In this document: positions 1-7,123 of the stretch, piece by piece
Layout: every line of letters begins with the position of its first letter
How positions within the stretch are numbered: position 1 is the first letter of the stretch
DNA from: an uncultured Odoribacter sp.
Lineage (GTDB): Bacteria > Bacteroidota > Bacteroidia > Bacteroidales > Marinifilaceae
Assembly: GCA_910578985.1 (NCBI GenBank)
Contig: CAJTSF010000018.1
Coordinates: 1 to 45,595 of the forward strand
Direction of reading: 5' to 3'
Length of the DNA: 45,595 nt
Position numbers and translations under genes: made by a program
The notes under the pieces: model-generated
What the model was told of the DNA's origin: nothing
The model's database searches: none
What the model saw: only the letters and a program-made list of their open reading frames with translations

Positions 1-54
1 GAACCTGGACAAACAGGACCAGAATCTGTTGTGCTGCCATTACACCATTGAACA
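1..54 (-). tRNA. tRNA-Gln (CTG anticodon), 3' part cut by window edge
   Basis: Read on the minus strand from 54 down, the sequence folds as a tRNA: acceptor 5' arm TGTTCAA (54-48), TG, a D stem GTG/CAC around a TAATGGCAG loop, an anticodon stem ACAGA/CCTGT with loop TTCTGGT (anticodon CTG, decoding CAG = Gln), then the variable loop and the start of the T stem (CAGG TTC), where the window ends. The last anticodon-stem pair is an A-C mismatch. Starting with U is typical of tRNA-Gln. About 54 of the roughly 72 nt are present. A tRNAscan run on the extended locus would confirm it. Confidence 0.85.
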
Positions 55-76
55 AACATACCCCCGCATGAGGCTC

Positions 77-107
77 CAAAGATAGGCATTTATTTCCTTC
101 CCGCAAG
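77..107 (-). promoter_or_regulatory. Promoter of the tRNA-Gln gene
   Basis: On the minus strand a perfect Bacteroidales -7 box TATCTTTG lies at 84-77. A CTTG (-33-like) lies at 107-104, separated by 19 bases, the usual spacing. The predicted start near 70 is about 16 nt upstream of the tRNA 5' end. Confidence 0.6.
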
Positions 108-128
108 GGGTATGGCGTATTTTTTGCG

Positions 129-160
129 AAAAAAAATCAGCCCGGCTTTTGCCGGGCTGA
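129..160 (-). terminator. Intrinsic terminator of the POT transporter gene
   Basis: A perfect 10-bp stem (137-146 with 151-160) encloses a 4-nt loop. Read on the minus strand it is followed by eight T (136-129). It lies about 40 nt past the stop of the minus-strand transporter gene and upstream of the tRNA promoter. Confidence 0.85.
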
Positions 161-198
161 ATGTCAGCGGGGTCCGTTGGGAGACCGCTTATTTTGTG

Positions 199-1881
199 TT
201 ATTTCGTGGCGTTTTCCAGGCGCTTCATCATCATGAAGATGAAGAGGGCGGAAATCAGGCAGAGGACAATCAGTATGGACCACAATGCCCACAGTTCCAT
301 CTTGCCCCACAGCATGCCGATGACGGAAACTAAGTAGTTGCCCACGGCGGTGGCGCCGAACCAAAGCCCCATCATGAGACCTTTGTATTTAGGAGGTGCC
401 ACTTTCGACACGAAGGAGATGCCCATCGGCGAGAGGAACAACTCGGCAAAGGTCAGCACGAGGTAAGTACTGATCAATACGTTGGGTGACACCAGCATAT
501 TCTCCGGAACGACTGTCGCGTCGGTCGGGTGGGGGGTGGGCAGCCCGAAGGAGCACACCGCCATGATAACAAAGCCGAGGGCGGCAATGAGCATACCGAT
601 GCCGATTTTACGCGGTGCGGAGGGTTCCTTGCCCCGTTTTGCCAGCGCACCGAAGACTGCCAGGGATACCGGCGTGAGCGCCACCACGAAGAAGGGGTTG
701 AATTGCTGGAACATCTGCGGCAACACCTCGATGGAGGAACCGTTGAGTGTCAGGTAATTGTATGCCAGGATTCCGACAGACAACACGGCTACGACAGCCG
801 AGATGGCTTTCGTCTTGCCCGCTTTGGACTGGAAGAAAGAGAACAGGCTGTACACCAATGCGATGACGAGCACCAAGTAGAACACATTGAAACTCATGCC
901 TAAGGCGCCATCGGCGGTACGTGCCGTGTAGTCGCGGGCAAAGAAGGTGAGCGTCAAACCGTTCTGGTGGAATGCCATCCAGAAGAAGATAACCACAGCG
1001 AACACCAGAACGAGGGCGGTGATGCGCGAACGGGTCTGTTCGGGAGTAAGTTCCACGATGCTCTCCTGCTTTCCGCCGGCGGCTGCCTGTTTGGTGTTGA
1101 CATCCGCATGTTTGAAAGTCTTCTTGAATGCCTGGTAAATCAGCATGGAGACAATCAGTGAGAAGCATGCCACGGAGAAACCGTAGTGGTAGGAAATGGA
1201 CAATTCGTTGATGTAGTTTTCGGCAAATACCCTCAGGTCACCTGCGAAACCTGCCTGCTGTTGGGCGAACGCGGTGAGGTTAGCCAGCGCGTCGGCTGCC
1301 ATGGATTGTCCTTTATCGATGTATTCGTGACAAAGGGCGGGAACATCGCCCCGGTATTTGAAACCGGCTTTGCCCATGAAATACTCCGTAATCTTGGAAG
1401 CAGCCGTGGGGGCGAAGAGAGAGCCTACGTTAATCGCCATGTAGAAAAGGCTGAACGCGGTGTCGCGCTTGTCGGCATACTTCGGGTCGTCATATAGGTT
1501 GCCGACCAGCACCTGCAGGTTGCCTTTGAACAATCCCGTTCCCAGCGCAATGAGGAAAAGGGCGCCGAACATCGTGGCGATGCCGAATGCGTCGCCTCCC
1601 GTAGGAACAGCGAGGAAGGTGTAGCCGGCAAACATGACGATAACACCGGCGGTGACCATCTTACCATAACCGAACTTGTCGGCGAGGATACCTCCGACGA
1701 TGGGGAGGAAATAGACCAGTGCCAGGAACCCGGCAAAGATGTTGGAGGTGGCTACGGAGCTGAAGCCGAACTTCGCCTGCAGGAACAGGGTAAAAATCGC
1801 CAGCATGGTGTAGTAGCCGAAACGTTCACCGGTGTTGGCGAGGGCTAAGGCGTAGAGGCCTTTGGGTTGATTTTGGAACAT
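199..1881 (-). CDS. POT/PTR-family proton-dependent oligopeptide transporter (MFS)
   Basis: 560-aa inner-membrane protein, most likely an H+-coupled di/tripeptide symporter of the POT (PTR2) family. The N-terminus carries the POT signature GERFGYYTMLAIFTLFL, and PIVGGILADKFGYGKMV matches the MFS loop 2-3 motif. The rest alternates hydrophobic segments, about 14 predicted, with large soluble loops near residues 165-220 and 265-290. The length is normal for Bacteroidales POT proteins. It is chromosomal host DNA: codon use is regular and the gene has its own promoter (-7 box at 1909-1902) and terminator (160-129). The conjugative transposon begins directly upstream of it, so integration may affect its transcription. 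Substrate specificity cannot be read from the sequence. Confidence 0.9.
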   Translation of the reverse strand: MFQNQPKGLYALALANTGERFGYYTMLAIFTLFLQAKFGFSSVATSNIFAGFLALVYFLPIVGGILADKFGYGKMVTAGVIVMFAGYTFLAVPTGGDAFGIATMFGALFLIALGTGLFKGNLQVLVGNLYDDPKYADKRDTAFSLFYMAINVGSLFAPTAASKITEYFMGKAGFKYRGDVPALCHEYIDKGQSMAADALANLTAFAQQQAGFAGDLRVFAENYINELSISYHYGFSVACFSLIVSMLIYQAFKKTFKHADVNTKQAAAGGKQESIVELTPEQTRSRITALVLVFAVVIFFWMAFHQNGLTLTFFARDYTARTADGALGMSFNVFYLVLVIALVYSLFSFFQSKAGKTKAISAVVAVLSVGILAYNYLTLNGSSIEVLPQMFQQFNPFFVVALTPVSLAVFGALAKRGKEPSAPRKIGIGMLIAALGFVIMAVCSFGLPTPHPTDATVVPENMLVSPNVLISTYLVLTFAELFLSPMGISFVSKVAPPKYKGLMMGLWFGATAVGNYLVSVIGMLWGKMELWALWSILIVLCLISALFIFMMMKRLENATK

Positions 1882-1900
1882 GATTTATTAAATTGGTTAT

Positions 1901-1910
1901 ACAAAGTTAC
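1901..1910 (-). promoter_or_regulatory. -7 box of the POT gene, also a near match to the IntDOT target core
   Basis: On the minus strand 1910-1901 reads GTAACTTTGT. It contains a perfect Bacteroidales -7 element TAACTTTG (1909-1902) about 20 nt before the POT start codon. It also matches 9 of 10 positions of the GTANNTTTGC core that I recall for CTnDOT insertion sites. It is therefore both a promoter element and my best candidate for the host-side att core. The true junction cannot be proven without the right end. Confidence 0.45.
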
Positions 1911-2106
1911 TACAAAAAAGTGAAATGCGGAAAGATATAGTGATAGAATTGAGTTACAAGGGTTTTGGTTGAAGTGGCGATAATCCGTGAAGCCATTACA
2001 ATCCCTGCCGAAGCCAAATCCTGACGCCGCTACGTTACTTGTTCGTAACCATGCCCGAAAATGCGACAAACGGGTACGAATAGCGAAACAAGGCTCTAAG
2101 GAATAG

Positions 2107-2124
2107 TGAGTTATCCATAACTCA
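2107..2124. repeat. Palindrome upstream of intDOT, possible operator or protein site
   Basis: TGAGTTAT-CC-ATAACTCA is a perfect 8-bp inverted repeat with a 2-base centre, about 105 bases before the integrase start. The size and symmetry suit a dimeric regulator or a recombination-protein site. No T-tract follows, so it is not an intrinsic terminator. Confidence 0.4.
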
Positions 2125-2229
2125 TGCGAAAAATCAGGTTACGGAAAAAGATTGCGCCGTTCCTCCCCGTTTTGCGTACCAACACCGGACTCTTCACCAA
2201 CTAATTTTGAAACCCAAAAATTAAGGACA

Positions 2230-3465
2230 ATGAAGAGTACATTTTCAGTAATCTACTACCTCAAGCGTCAGGTAGTGAAAAAGGACGGGACAGTTCCCGT
2301 CATGGGACGCATCACGGTGGACGGCAGCCAGACACAGTTCAGCTGCAAACTGACTGTCGATCCGAAACTGTGGGACACCAAAGGTGGACGTGTCACGGGC
2401 AGAAGCACGGCGGCACTCGAAACGAACCGTATGCTTGACAAGATGCGGGTACGCATCAACAGGCATTATCAGGAAATCATGGAGCGTGACAACTTCGTCA
2501 CGGCGGAGAAGGTGAAGAACGCCTTTCTCGGACTGGAACACCGCTACCACACGCTGATGCAGGTGTTCCGCCAGCACAACGAGGACTACGAGAAGCAGGT
2601 GGAGGCAGGCATGAAAGCCAAAGGCACGCTGCTGAAGTACCGCACCGTTTACAAGCACATGCAAGAGTTCCTCGACATCCGCTACCATGTGAAGGACATC
2701 GCCCTAAAAGAGCTTACCCCGGCTTTCATCTCCGACTTCGAGATGTTCCTGCGCACGGACAAGCACTGCTGCACCAATACCGTGTGGCTGTACGTCTGCC
2801 CGTTACGGACGATGGTATTCATCGCCATCAACAACGAGTGGCTGACGCGCGACCCGTTCCGCGAGTATGAAATCAAGAAGGAGGAAACAACACGCAGTTT
2901 CCTGACCAAAGATGAGATCCGCCTGCTGATGGAGGGGAAACTGAAAAACGCCAAACAGGAATTGTACCGCGACCTCTACCTGTTCTGCGCCTTCACGGGG
3001 CTGTCGTTCGCGGATATGCGCAACCTTACGGAAGAGAATATCCGCACCTACTTCGACGAACACGAGTGGATAAACATCAACCGCCAGAAAACGGGCGTGG
3101 TGTCCAACATCCGCCTGCTCGACATCGCCAACCGCATAATCGGCAAATACCGGGGACTGTGCGGGGACGGCAGGATATTTCCCGTTCCGCATTATAACAC
3201 GTGCCTTGCCGGTATCCGTGCCGTCGCCAAGCGTTGCGGCATCACCAAGCATATCACGTGGCATCAGAGCCGCCACACGGCAGCCACGACGATATTCCTC
3301 TCCAACGGTGTTCCCATCGAAACGGTCAGCTCCATGCTCGGACACAAGAGCATAAAGACGACGCAGATTTACGCAAAGATAACCAAAGAGAAGCTCAATC
3401 AGGACATGGAGAACCTTGCCGCAAGATTGAACGGCGTCGAGGAATTTGCAGGTTGCACCATCTAA
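2230..3465 (+). CDS. intDOT: IntDOT-type tyrosine recombinase (integrase)
   Basis: Catalyses integration and, with the Xis proteins and Exc, excision of the element. I chose the ATG at 2230, giving 411 aa, the length of IntDOT; the open frame extends 26 codons upstream without a better start. Residues 1-95 hold the Bacteroidetes arm-binding domain, about 105-205 the SAM-like core-binding domain, and about 220-405 the catalytic domain. Catalytic positions fit IntDOT: S259 (in FTGLSFADM, where most family members have Arg), K287, H345, R348, H372 and nucleophile Y381. The frame is intact, so the enzyme should be functional. It is followed 12 nt later by a small gene and then a terminator. Its position at the host boundary marks the left end of the ICE. 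Confidence 0.95.
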   Translation: MKSTFSVIYYLKRQVVKKDGTVPVMGRITVDGSQTQFSCKLTVDPKLWDTKGGRVTGRSTAALETNRMLDKMRVRINRHYQEIMERDNFVTAEKVKNAFLGLEHRYHTLMQVFRQHNEDYEKQVEAGMKAKGTLLKYRTVYKHMQEFLDIRYHVKDIALKELTPAFISDFEMFLRTDKHCCTNTVWLYVCPLRTMVFIAINNEWLTRDPFREYEIKKEETTRSFLTKDEIRLLMEGKLKNAKQELYRDLYLFCAFTGLSFADMRNLTEENIRTYFDEHEWININRQKTGVVSNIRLLDIANRIIGKYRGLCGDGRIFPVPHYNTCLAGIRAVAKRCGITKHITWHQSRHTAATTIFLSNGVPIETVSSMLGHKSIKTTQIYAKITKEKLNQDMENLAARLNGVEEFAGCTI

Positions 3466-3476
3466 AAAGAAAAGCC

Positions 3477-3839
3477 ATGAAACGTGACACAATCATCATC
3501 GAGGACAAGGCAGTCAGCGTAACCGGTAACGACGTGTGGATGACCGCCACCGAAATAGCCGGATTGTTCCATACGACCGTCCCGGCAGTGAACGCCGCCA
3601 TCAGAGCCGTCCGCAAGTCGGACGTGCTGAACGACTACGAGGTGTGCCGCTACATGCAGCTTGAAAACGGGCTGCACGCGGACGTGTACGCCCTTGAAAT
3701 CATCATCCCGGTCGCTTTCAGGGTGAATACCTACAACACCCACCTGTTCCGCACATGGCTGGTGGGAAAGGCACTCTCACAAGAGAAACGGCAGACATAC
3801 GTGATGTTCATACAGAACGGAAAAGCCGGGTATTGCTGA
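3477..3839 (+). CDS. RhuM-like N-terminal-domain protein downstream of the integrase
   Basis: 120-aa protein starting at the ATG 12 nt after the intDOT stop, so probably co-transcribed. The pattern DVWMTATEIAGLF ... DVYALEIIIPVAFRVN ... LFRTWLVGKAL matches the core of RhuM-family proteins (WLT..Q.A.LF; Y.LD.II.VGYRVNS; FR.WA...L). These proteins occur on islands and phage-like elements and have no agreed function. The protein ends soon after this domain, so it is a stand-alone version with no C-terminal partner. A winged or HTH-like DNA-binding role is plausible. It could act as an accessory to integration, but nothing in the sequence proves that. Confidence 0.75.
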   Translation: MKRDTIIIEDKAVSVTGNDVWMTATEIAGLFHTTVPAVNAAIRAVRKSDVLNDYEVCRYMQLENGLHADVYALEIIIPVAFRVNTYNTHLFRTWLVGKALSQEKRQTYVMFIQNGKAGYC

Positions 3840-3860
3840 TTGCACATACCCCATAAGACA

Positions 3861-3905
3861 AGTAAACGGGTAGCACCACAAAAGGTGTCACCCGTTTACT
3901 TTTTC
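3861..3905 (+). terminator. Intrinsic terminator of the int operon
   Basis: Long stem: an 11-bp arm AGTAAACGGGT/ACCCGTTTACT (3861-3871, 3890-3900), then a 4-bp inner stem CACC/GGTG, followed by a T run to 3905. It sits between two convergent transcription units. The T-tract favours the plus strand, but the hairpin could also slow the opposite transcript. Confidence 0.85.
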
Positions 3906-3916
3906 ATGAAACCGCC

Positions 3917-4222
3917 TCACTCCAGCGGCTTGCGGTAGTTCGCTTCCAGTACCCCGCGCAGCCCCGTTTCCGGGTAAAGCACCTTCCCTCCCAAAAGTAT
4001 GAAGGGCAACACGCGGTTGTTGCGGTATTCCTGCAAGGTGCGCCGGCTCACACGGAGCAGTTCCGACACCTCGCCGTCCGTCAGGTAACGTTCCCCGTCC
4101 AGCGGAGGACGGTAGCTTTCCAGAAATGCGGACAGCCATTTCGAGCCTTTGCGCATATCCTGCACCACAGAGGCTATCGGCTCGTCTTCCATCGTAAAAA
4201 CATCGTTGTTCTCGTTCATCAT
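3917..4222 (-). CDS. Small helix-turn-helix (excisionase/MerR-like) protein
   Basis: 101 aa from the ATG at 4222 (a second ATG follows at 4219). The frame stays open upstream to 4285, but the ATG pair directly follows a copy of the element's recurring leader motif (4240-4223), which decides the start. The C-terminal half carries an HTH_17-like domain, YLTDGEVSELLRVSRRTLQEYRNN, then a wing with GGKVLYPE. It is thus a paralogue of the Xis proteins encoded nearby. It lies downstream of the next minus-strand HTH gene, 31 nt beyond its stop. Probably DNA-binding; its role in CTnDOT-type elements is unknown to me. Given the xis2c/xis2d names, this pair may be the old orf2a/orf2b, which is inference. 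Confidence 0.8.
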   Translation of the reverse strand: MMNENNDVFTMEDEPIASVVQDMRKGSKWLSAFLESYRPPLDGERYLTDGEVSELLRVSRRTLQEYRNNRVLPFILLGGKVLYPETGLRGVLEANYRKPLE

Positions 4223-4240
4223 AACTTCGGATTCAGTGGG
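4223..4240 (-). promoter_or_regulatory. RteR-complementary leader motif before the HTH gene
   Basis: Read on the minus strand: CCCACTGAATCCGAAGTT, directly abutting the ATG. Compared with the consensus CCACTAAATCCAAAGTA it differs by two A-to-G changes, both of which keep G-U pairing with RteR, plus the base next to the start codon. Confidence 0.5.
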
Positions 4241-4253
4241 TGAATAAATCAAA

Positions 4254-4553
4254 TCATCTGCCGTGCGGATAGAGCGTGCCGACAAGCGGTATCAGCCGCT
4301 TCACCTCCTCTGGCTTGTAATAGAACCTGCGGTTTATCTGCGAGTAGCCGATAAGCCGCCTGTCACGCAGCGTCTGCAACGTGCGCGGGCTTATTCTCAA
4401 CTGCCCGCAGACCTCCTCGCCCGTGAGCCATCTTTCCATGCGCCCCGTGTCGCTTTTGCGCCTCAGGGCGGCGACCTTCTCCGAGAGTGCGCCGAATGCC
4501 GCCACCATCATCTCGAAAGTCTTTTTCTCGATAGATACTATTTCCATATTCAT
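4254..4553 (-). CDS. Helix-turn-helix (excisionase-like) protein
   Basis: 99 aa from the ATG at 4553; the inner ATG at 4547 is an alternative, and the open frame reaches 4595. An N-terminal amphipathic segment of about 40 residues, possibly a coiled coil, is followed by an HTH_17 domain WLTGEEVCGQLRISPRTLQTLRD and a wing with Tyr/Phe-rich RRFYYKPEEVKRL. The architecture is the same as Xis2c and Xis2d. It is first in a two-gene minus-strand unit transcribed away from the excision operon, with a -7 box TACCTTTG at 4579-4572 giving a very short leader. The divergent arrangement around the palindrome at 4672-4686 suggests it may regulate, or be regulated with, the excision operon. Confidence 0.8.
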   Translation of the reverse strand: MNMEIVSIEKKTFEMMVAAFGALSEKVAALRRKSDTGRMERWLTGEEVCGQLRISPRTLQTLRDRRLIGYSQINRRFYYKPEEVKRLIPLVGTLYPHGR

Positions 4554-4571
4554 GTCATTTAGAGTTTGCCG

Positions 4572-4579
4572 CAAAGGTA
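4572..4579 (-). promoter_or_regulatory. Promoter -7 box for the minus-strand HTH gene pair
   Basis: On the minus strand TACCTTTG matches TAnnTTTG exactly and lies about 20 nt before the ATG at 4553. No clear -33 TTTG is visible at the right spacing. Confidence 0.45.
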
Positions 4580-4671
4580 ACGAAACGGCATACAAGACGT
4601 ATCGTTTTCCGCTGAAAGGCTGCCTGTTGCGCCGTTTGACCGGGTTACGGAGCCATCTTCCGCAAAAATCT

Positions 4672-4686
4672 TACGTGAGTCACGTA
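4672..4686. promoter_or_regulatory. Perfect palindrome upstream of xis2c, candidate RteC operator
   Basis: TACGTGA-G-TCACGTA is a perfect 7-bp inverted repeat with a one-base centre, 69 bases before the xis2c ATG. In CTnDOT, RteC is known to activate the excision operon promoter by binding inverted-repeat half-sites upstream of it. This is the only strong dyad in the 200-base divergent region, so I assign it as the candidate site. The promoter itself is not clear; a weak GAATTTTG -7-like box lies near 4723. Confidence 0.55.
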
Positions 4687-4754
4687 GTGAGTTGTTAAAG
4701 CCCCTTTTGTTTATTGCCGAATTTTGTCGCAGAAACAAAAAGAAAGGACTGAAC

Positions 4755-5117
4755 ATGAAAGTGATAACAATGGAAAGTTCCGCCTACAAGGAGATGATGG
4801 CGCAGATTGCGAACATCGCAGGGTACATCCGCGAGGCAAGGGACGAGAAGAAACGGAAGCGGGAAACCGAAGACAAGCTGCTTGACACGGCACAGGCGGC
4901 GAAGATGCTCAACGTGAGCAAGCGCACCATGCAGCGTATGCGCACCGACCACCGTATCGAGTATGTGGTGGTACGCGGAAGCTGCCGCTACCGCCTTTCC
5001 GAGATACTGCGGCTATTGGAGGACAACACAGTAAGGAACGAGGAAGGGACAATAGACACCCTGTTCCACAACCACACGCTGCGCACGGGCGGCAAACCAA
5101 AAGGAAGGAGGACATAG
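4755..5117 (+). CDS. xis2c: Xis2c, excision factor (small HTH protein)
   Basis: 120-aa basic DNA-binding protein, first gene of the excision operon. In CTnDOT, Xis2c and Xis2d are recombination directionality factors that with Exc and IntDOT excise the element, and they also act on tra/mob promoters. An N-terminal helical charged region (about 1-45) precedes an HTH_17 domain LLDTAQAAKMLNVSKRTMQR and wing residues around VVVRGSCRYRLSEI. I chose the ATG at 4755 because it follows GGACTGAAC in a short A-rich leader; MESS at 4770 is an alternative. xis2d starts 3 nt after its stop, which indicates coupled expression. The name rests on order, size and domain. Confidence 0.85.
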   Translation: MKVITMESSAYKEMMAQIANIAGYIREARDEKKRKRETEDKLLDTAQAAKMLNVSKRTMQRMRTDHRIEYVVVRGSCRYRLSEILRLLEDNTVRNEEGTIDTLFHNHTLRTGGKPKGRRT

Positions 5118-5120
5118 GTC

Positions 5121-5471
5121 ATGGAACTGCTCACACGAAACAACTTCGAGGGCTGGATGCAGAAGCTGATGGAACGGCTCGACCGTCAGGACGAACTGCT
5201 GCTGGCGATGAAGGCTGAGGGGAAACAGCCCACTATCACGGAAAGCATCCGCCTTTTCGACAATCAGGATTTGTGCATGTTGCTCCAGATAAGCAAACGC
5301 ACCCTCCAACGCTACCGCAGCGTAGGCGCATTGCCCTACAAGACGCTGGGCAAGAAGACCTATTACAGCGAGGAGGACGTGCTGACATTCCTTTCCAACC
5401 ATATCAAGGACTTCAAAAAGGAAGATATAGCCTTCTACAAGGCTCGTATCCATAATTTCTTTCATAAATAA
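5121..5471 (+). CDS. xis2d: Xis2d, excision factor (small HTH protein)
   Basis: 116 aa, second excisionase-like gene, separated from xis2c by only 3 nt. It has an N-terminal helical segment WMQKLMERLDRQDELLLAM, then an HTH_17 domain FDNQDLCMLLQISKRTLQRYR and a wing ALPYKTLGKKTYYSEEDV. It is highly basic at the C-terminus. In CTnDOT Xis2d is required for excision and takes part in activating the transfer and mobilization promoters. The adjacent orf3 begins 20 nt downstream, so the four-gene operon is intact here. Confidence 0.87.
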   Translation: MELLTRNNFEGWMQKLMERLDRQDELLLAMKAEGKQPTITESIRLFDNQDLCMLLQISKRTLQRYRSVGALPYKTLGKKTYYSEEDVLTFLSNHIKDFKKEDIAFYKARIHNFFHK

Positions 5472-5491
5472 CCCATTAAAACATTTTTCAG

Positions 5492-7063
5492 ATGGCAAAG
5501 AAAAAAGACGAAAAGGACGTGCTGGTAGTCCGTGACGAGAAGACAGGCGAGATCAGCGTGGTAGCCGGGCTGAACGCGGACGGCACACCCAAGCGCACCC
5601 CCGCAAAAGCGGAGAACGCGCAGAGTTTCCTGCAATTCGACCGACATGGCGACGTGCTGGACAACTTCTTCAAGAACTTCTTCCGGCAGTGCAAGGAACC
5701 CAGCCGCTTCGGTTTCTACCGCATTGCGGCAGACCAAGCTGAAAATCTCTTAGAGGTGATGAAGCAACTGCTGAAAGACCCCGAAGCGAACAAGGAGCTG
5801 CTCGCCCCTCACAAGGTGGACACCTCCGACTATGAGAAGAAGGTGCAGGAAGAGATGGCAGCACAACAGACAGAGAAACAAGAACCTCAAAAACAGGAGA
5901 ACATGGAACAACGGAAAGAACAGCAACAGGACAAATCCGAACAGATGCAGGGCAAACGTGGCTACCAGCCCATCGACGAGAGTAAAATCAACTGGCAGGA
6001 GCTGGAGGACAGATGGGGCGTAAAGCGGGACAACCTTGAAAAGTCCGGCGACCTTACGAAGATGCTCAACTATGGCAAGTCCGACTTGGTAAAGGTCAAA
6101 CCGACCTTCGGCGGCGAATCATTCGAGCTGGACGCCCGCCTCTCCTTCAAGAAGGACGGTGAGGGAAACATCAGCCTCGTGCCGCACTTCATCCGCAAGG
6201 AGCAGAAGCTGGATGAGTACAAGGAACACAAATTCTCCGACAATGACCGGAAGAACCTCCGCGAAACGGGCAATCTCGGTAGGGTCGTGGACATTGTGGA
6301 CAGGGAAACGGGCGAGATCATCCCCTCCTACATCAGCATCGACCGCAAGACGAATGAAATCACGGACATTCCGGCAAGCAGGGTGCGCATCCCGGAGCGC
6401 ATCGGCAAGACGGAAATCACCACGCAGGAGCGGGACATGCTCCGCGCCGGACTGCCCGTACGCGACAAGCTCATCGAGCGCAACGACGGCAGAAAGTTCG
6501 TCACCACCCTGCAAGTGAACGTGGAGCAGCGCGGCGTGGAGTTCGTGCCGGGAACCGGCAAGTCGCCCCGTACCGCACAGACACAGGAAACCAAAGGCGA
6601 CACATCGAAAAGTCAGGCGCAGGGCGGGGAAAATGCCGCACAGACCAAGAAGGAGCAACGCCGCAACACGTGGACGAACGAGGACGGCAGCATCCGCCCC
6701 ATCAGCAAATGGAGCGGCGTGAGCTTCACCGACCAGCAGAAAGCCGACTATGTGGCGGGTAAAGCCGTGAAGCTGGAGAACGTGACCGACAAGCAGGGCT
6801 TCCATGCCACGATGTATATCAAGTTCAACCCGGAGAAGGGACGCCCGTACCGCTACGACACGAACCCTGACAATGCACAGCAGGTTGCTCCGTCCAACGA
6901 GAGCCGCACGCAGGTGGCGGTGAACAACGATGGCAAGACCAACGAGGCTACAAAGAATCTGAGAGAGCCGTTGCAGAAAGGTCAGACCAACCCGAAGGAC
7001 GCCCGCCAGCAACAGCAGCAGGAGAAGCCGCAGAAGAAAACGGGCAAGGGCATGAAAATGTAA
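5492..7063 (+). CDS. Orf3 of the excision operon (DUF4099/DUF3945 protein)
   Basis: 523 aa, hydrophilic, no membrane segments. Residues about 1-110 form a charged N-terminal domain, followed by a Gln/Glu/Lys-rich linker (about 115-155). A DUF4099-like domain (INWQELEDRWGVKRDNLEKSG) comes next. Then come two DUF3945-like repeats, one with SYISIDRKTNEI near 270 and a second after WTNEDGSIRPISKWSGV near 390; the tail is Gln/Lys rich. It sits between xis2d and exc, the position of orf3 in CTnDOT, where its loss is reported to have no clear effect on excision. The repeated DUF3945 modules are common in Bacteroidetes ICEs next to topoisomerases. The function is unknown. Confidence 0.85.
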   Translation: MAKKKDEKDVLVVRDEKTGEISVVAGLNADGTPKRTPAKAENAQSFLQFDRHGDVLDNFFKNFFRQCKEPSRFGFYRIAADQAENLLEVMKQLLKDPEANKELLAPHKVDTSDYEKKVQEEMAAQQTEKQEPQKQENMEQRKEQQQDKSEQMQGKRGYQPIDESKINWQELEDRWGVKRDNLEKSGDLTKMLNYGKSDLVKVKPTFGGESFELDARLSFKKDGEGNISLVPHFIRKEQKLDEYKEHKFSDNDRKNLRETGNLGRVVDIVDRETGEIIPSYISIDRKTNEITDIPASRVRIPERIGKTEITTQERDMLRAGLPVRDKLIERNDGRKFVTTLQVNVEQRGVEFVPGTGKSPRTAQTQETKGDTSKSQAQGGENAAQTKKEQRRNTWTNEDGSIRPISKWSGVSFTDQQKADYVAGKAVKLENVTDKQGFHATMYIKFNPEKGRPYRYDTNPDNAQQVAPSNESRTQVAVNNDGKTNEATKNLREPLQKGQTNPKDARQQQQQEKPQKKTGKGMKM

Positions 7064-7074
7064 TCCCGTGTCCG

Positions 7075-7103
7075 CCACTGAATCCAAAATAAAATCCAAA
7101 GTA
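7075..7103 (+). promoter_or_regulatory. Two tandem RteR-complementary leader motifs before exc
   Basis: CCACTGAATCCAAAATA (7075-7091) overlaps TAAAATCCAAAGTA (7090-7103) in the 60-base gap between orf3 and exc. The two partial copies resemble the recurring leader motif and end about 20 nt before the exc ATG. Confidence 0.45.
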
Positions 7104-7123
7104 TCAACAAAAAAGAAGAAGAC

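Larger units (their letters stand above)
1882..2229. other. Left element-host junction (attL) and integrase upstream region
   Basis: About 350 bases with no gene lie between the host POT start and intDOT. In CTnDOT the attL site and IntDOT arm-type sites lie in the few hundred bases next to int, so attL must be here. I see a candidate core at 1901-1910, an interrupted inverted repeat GTTAC/GTAAC (2034-2038, 2045-2049) and a perfect 18-base palindrome-like repeat at 2107-2124. The exact crossover is not resolvable from one end. Confidence 0.55.
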
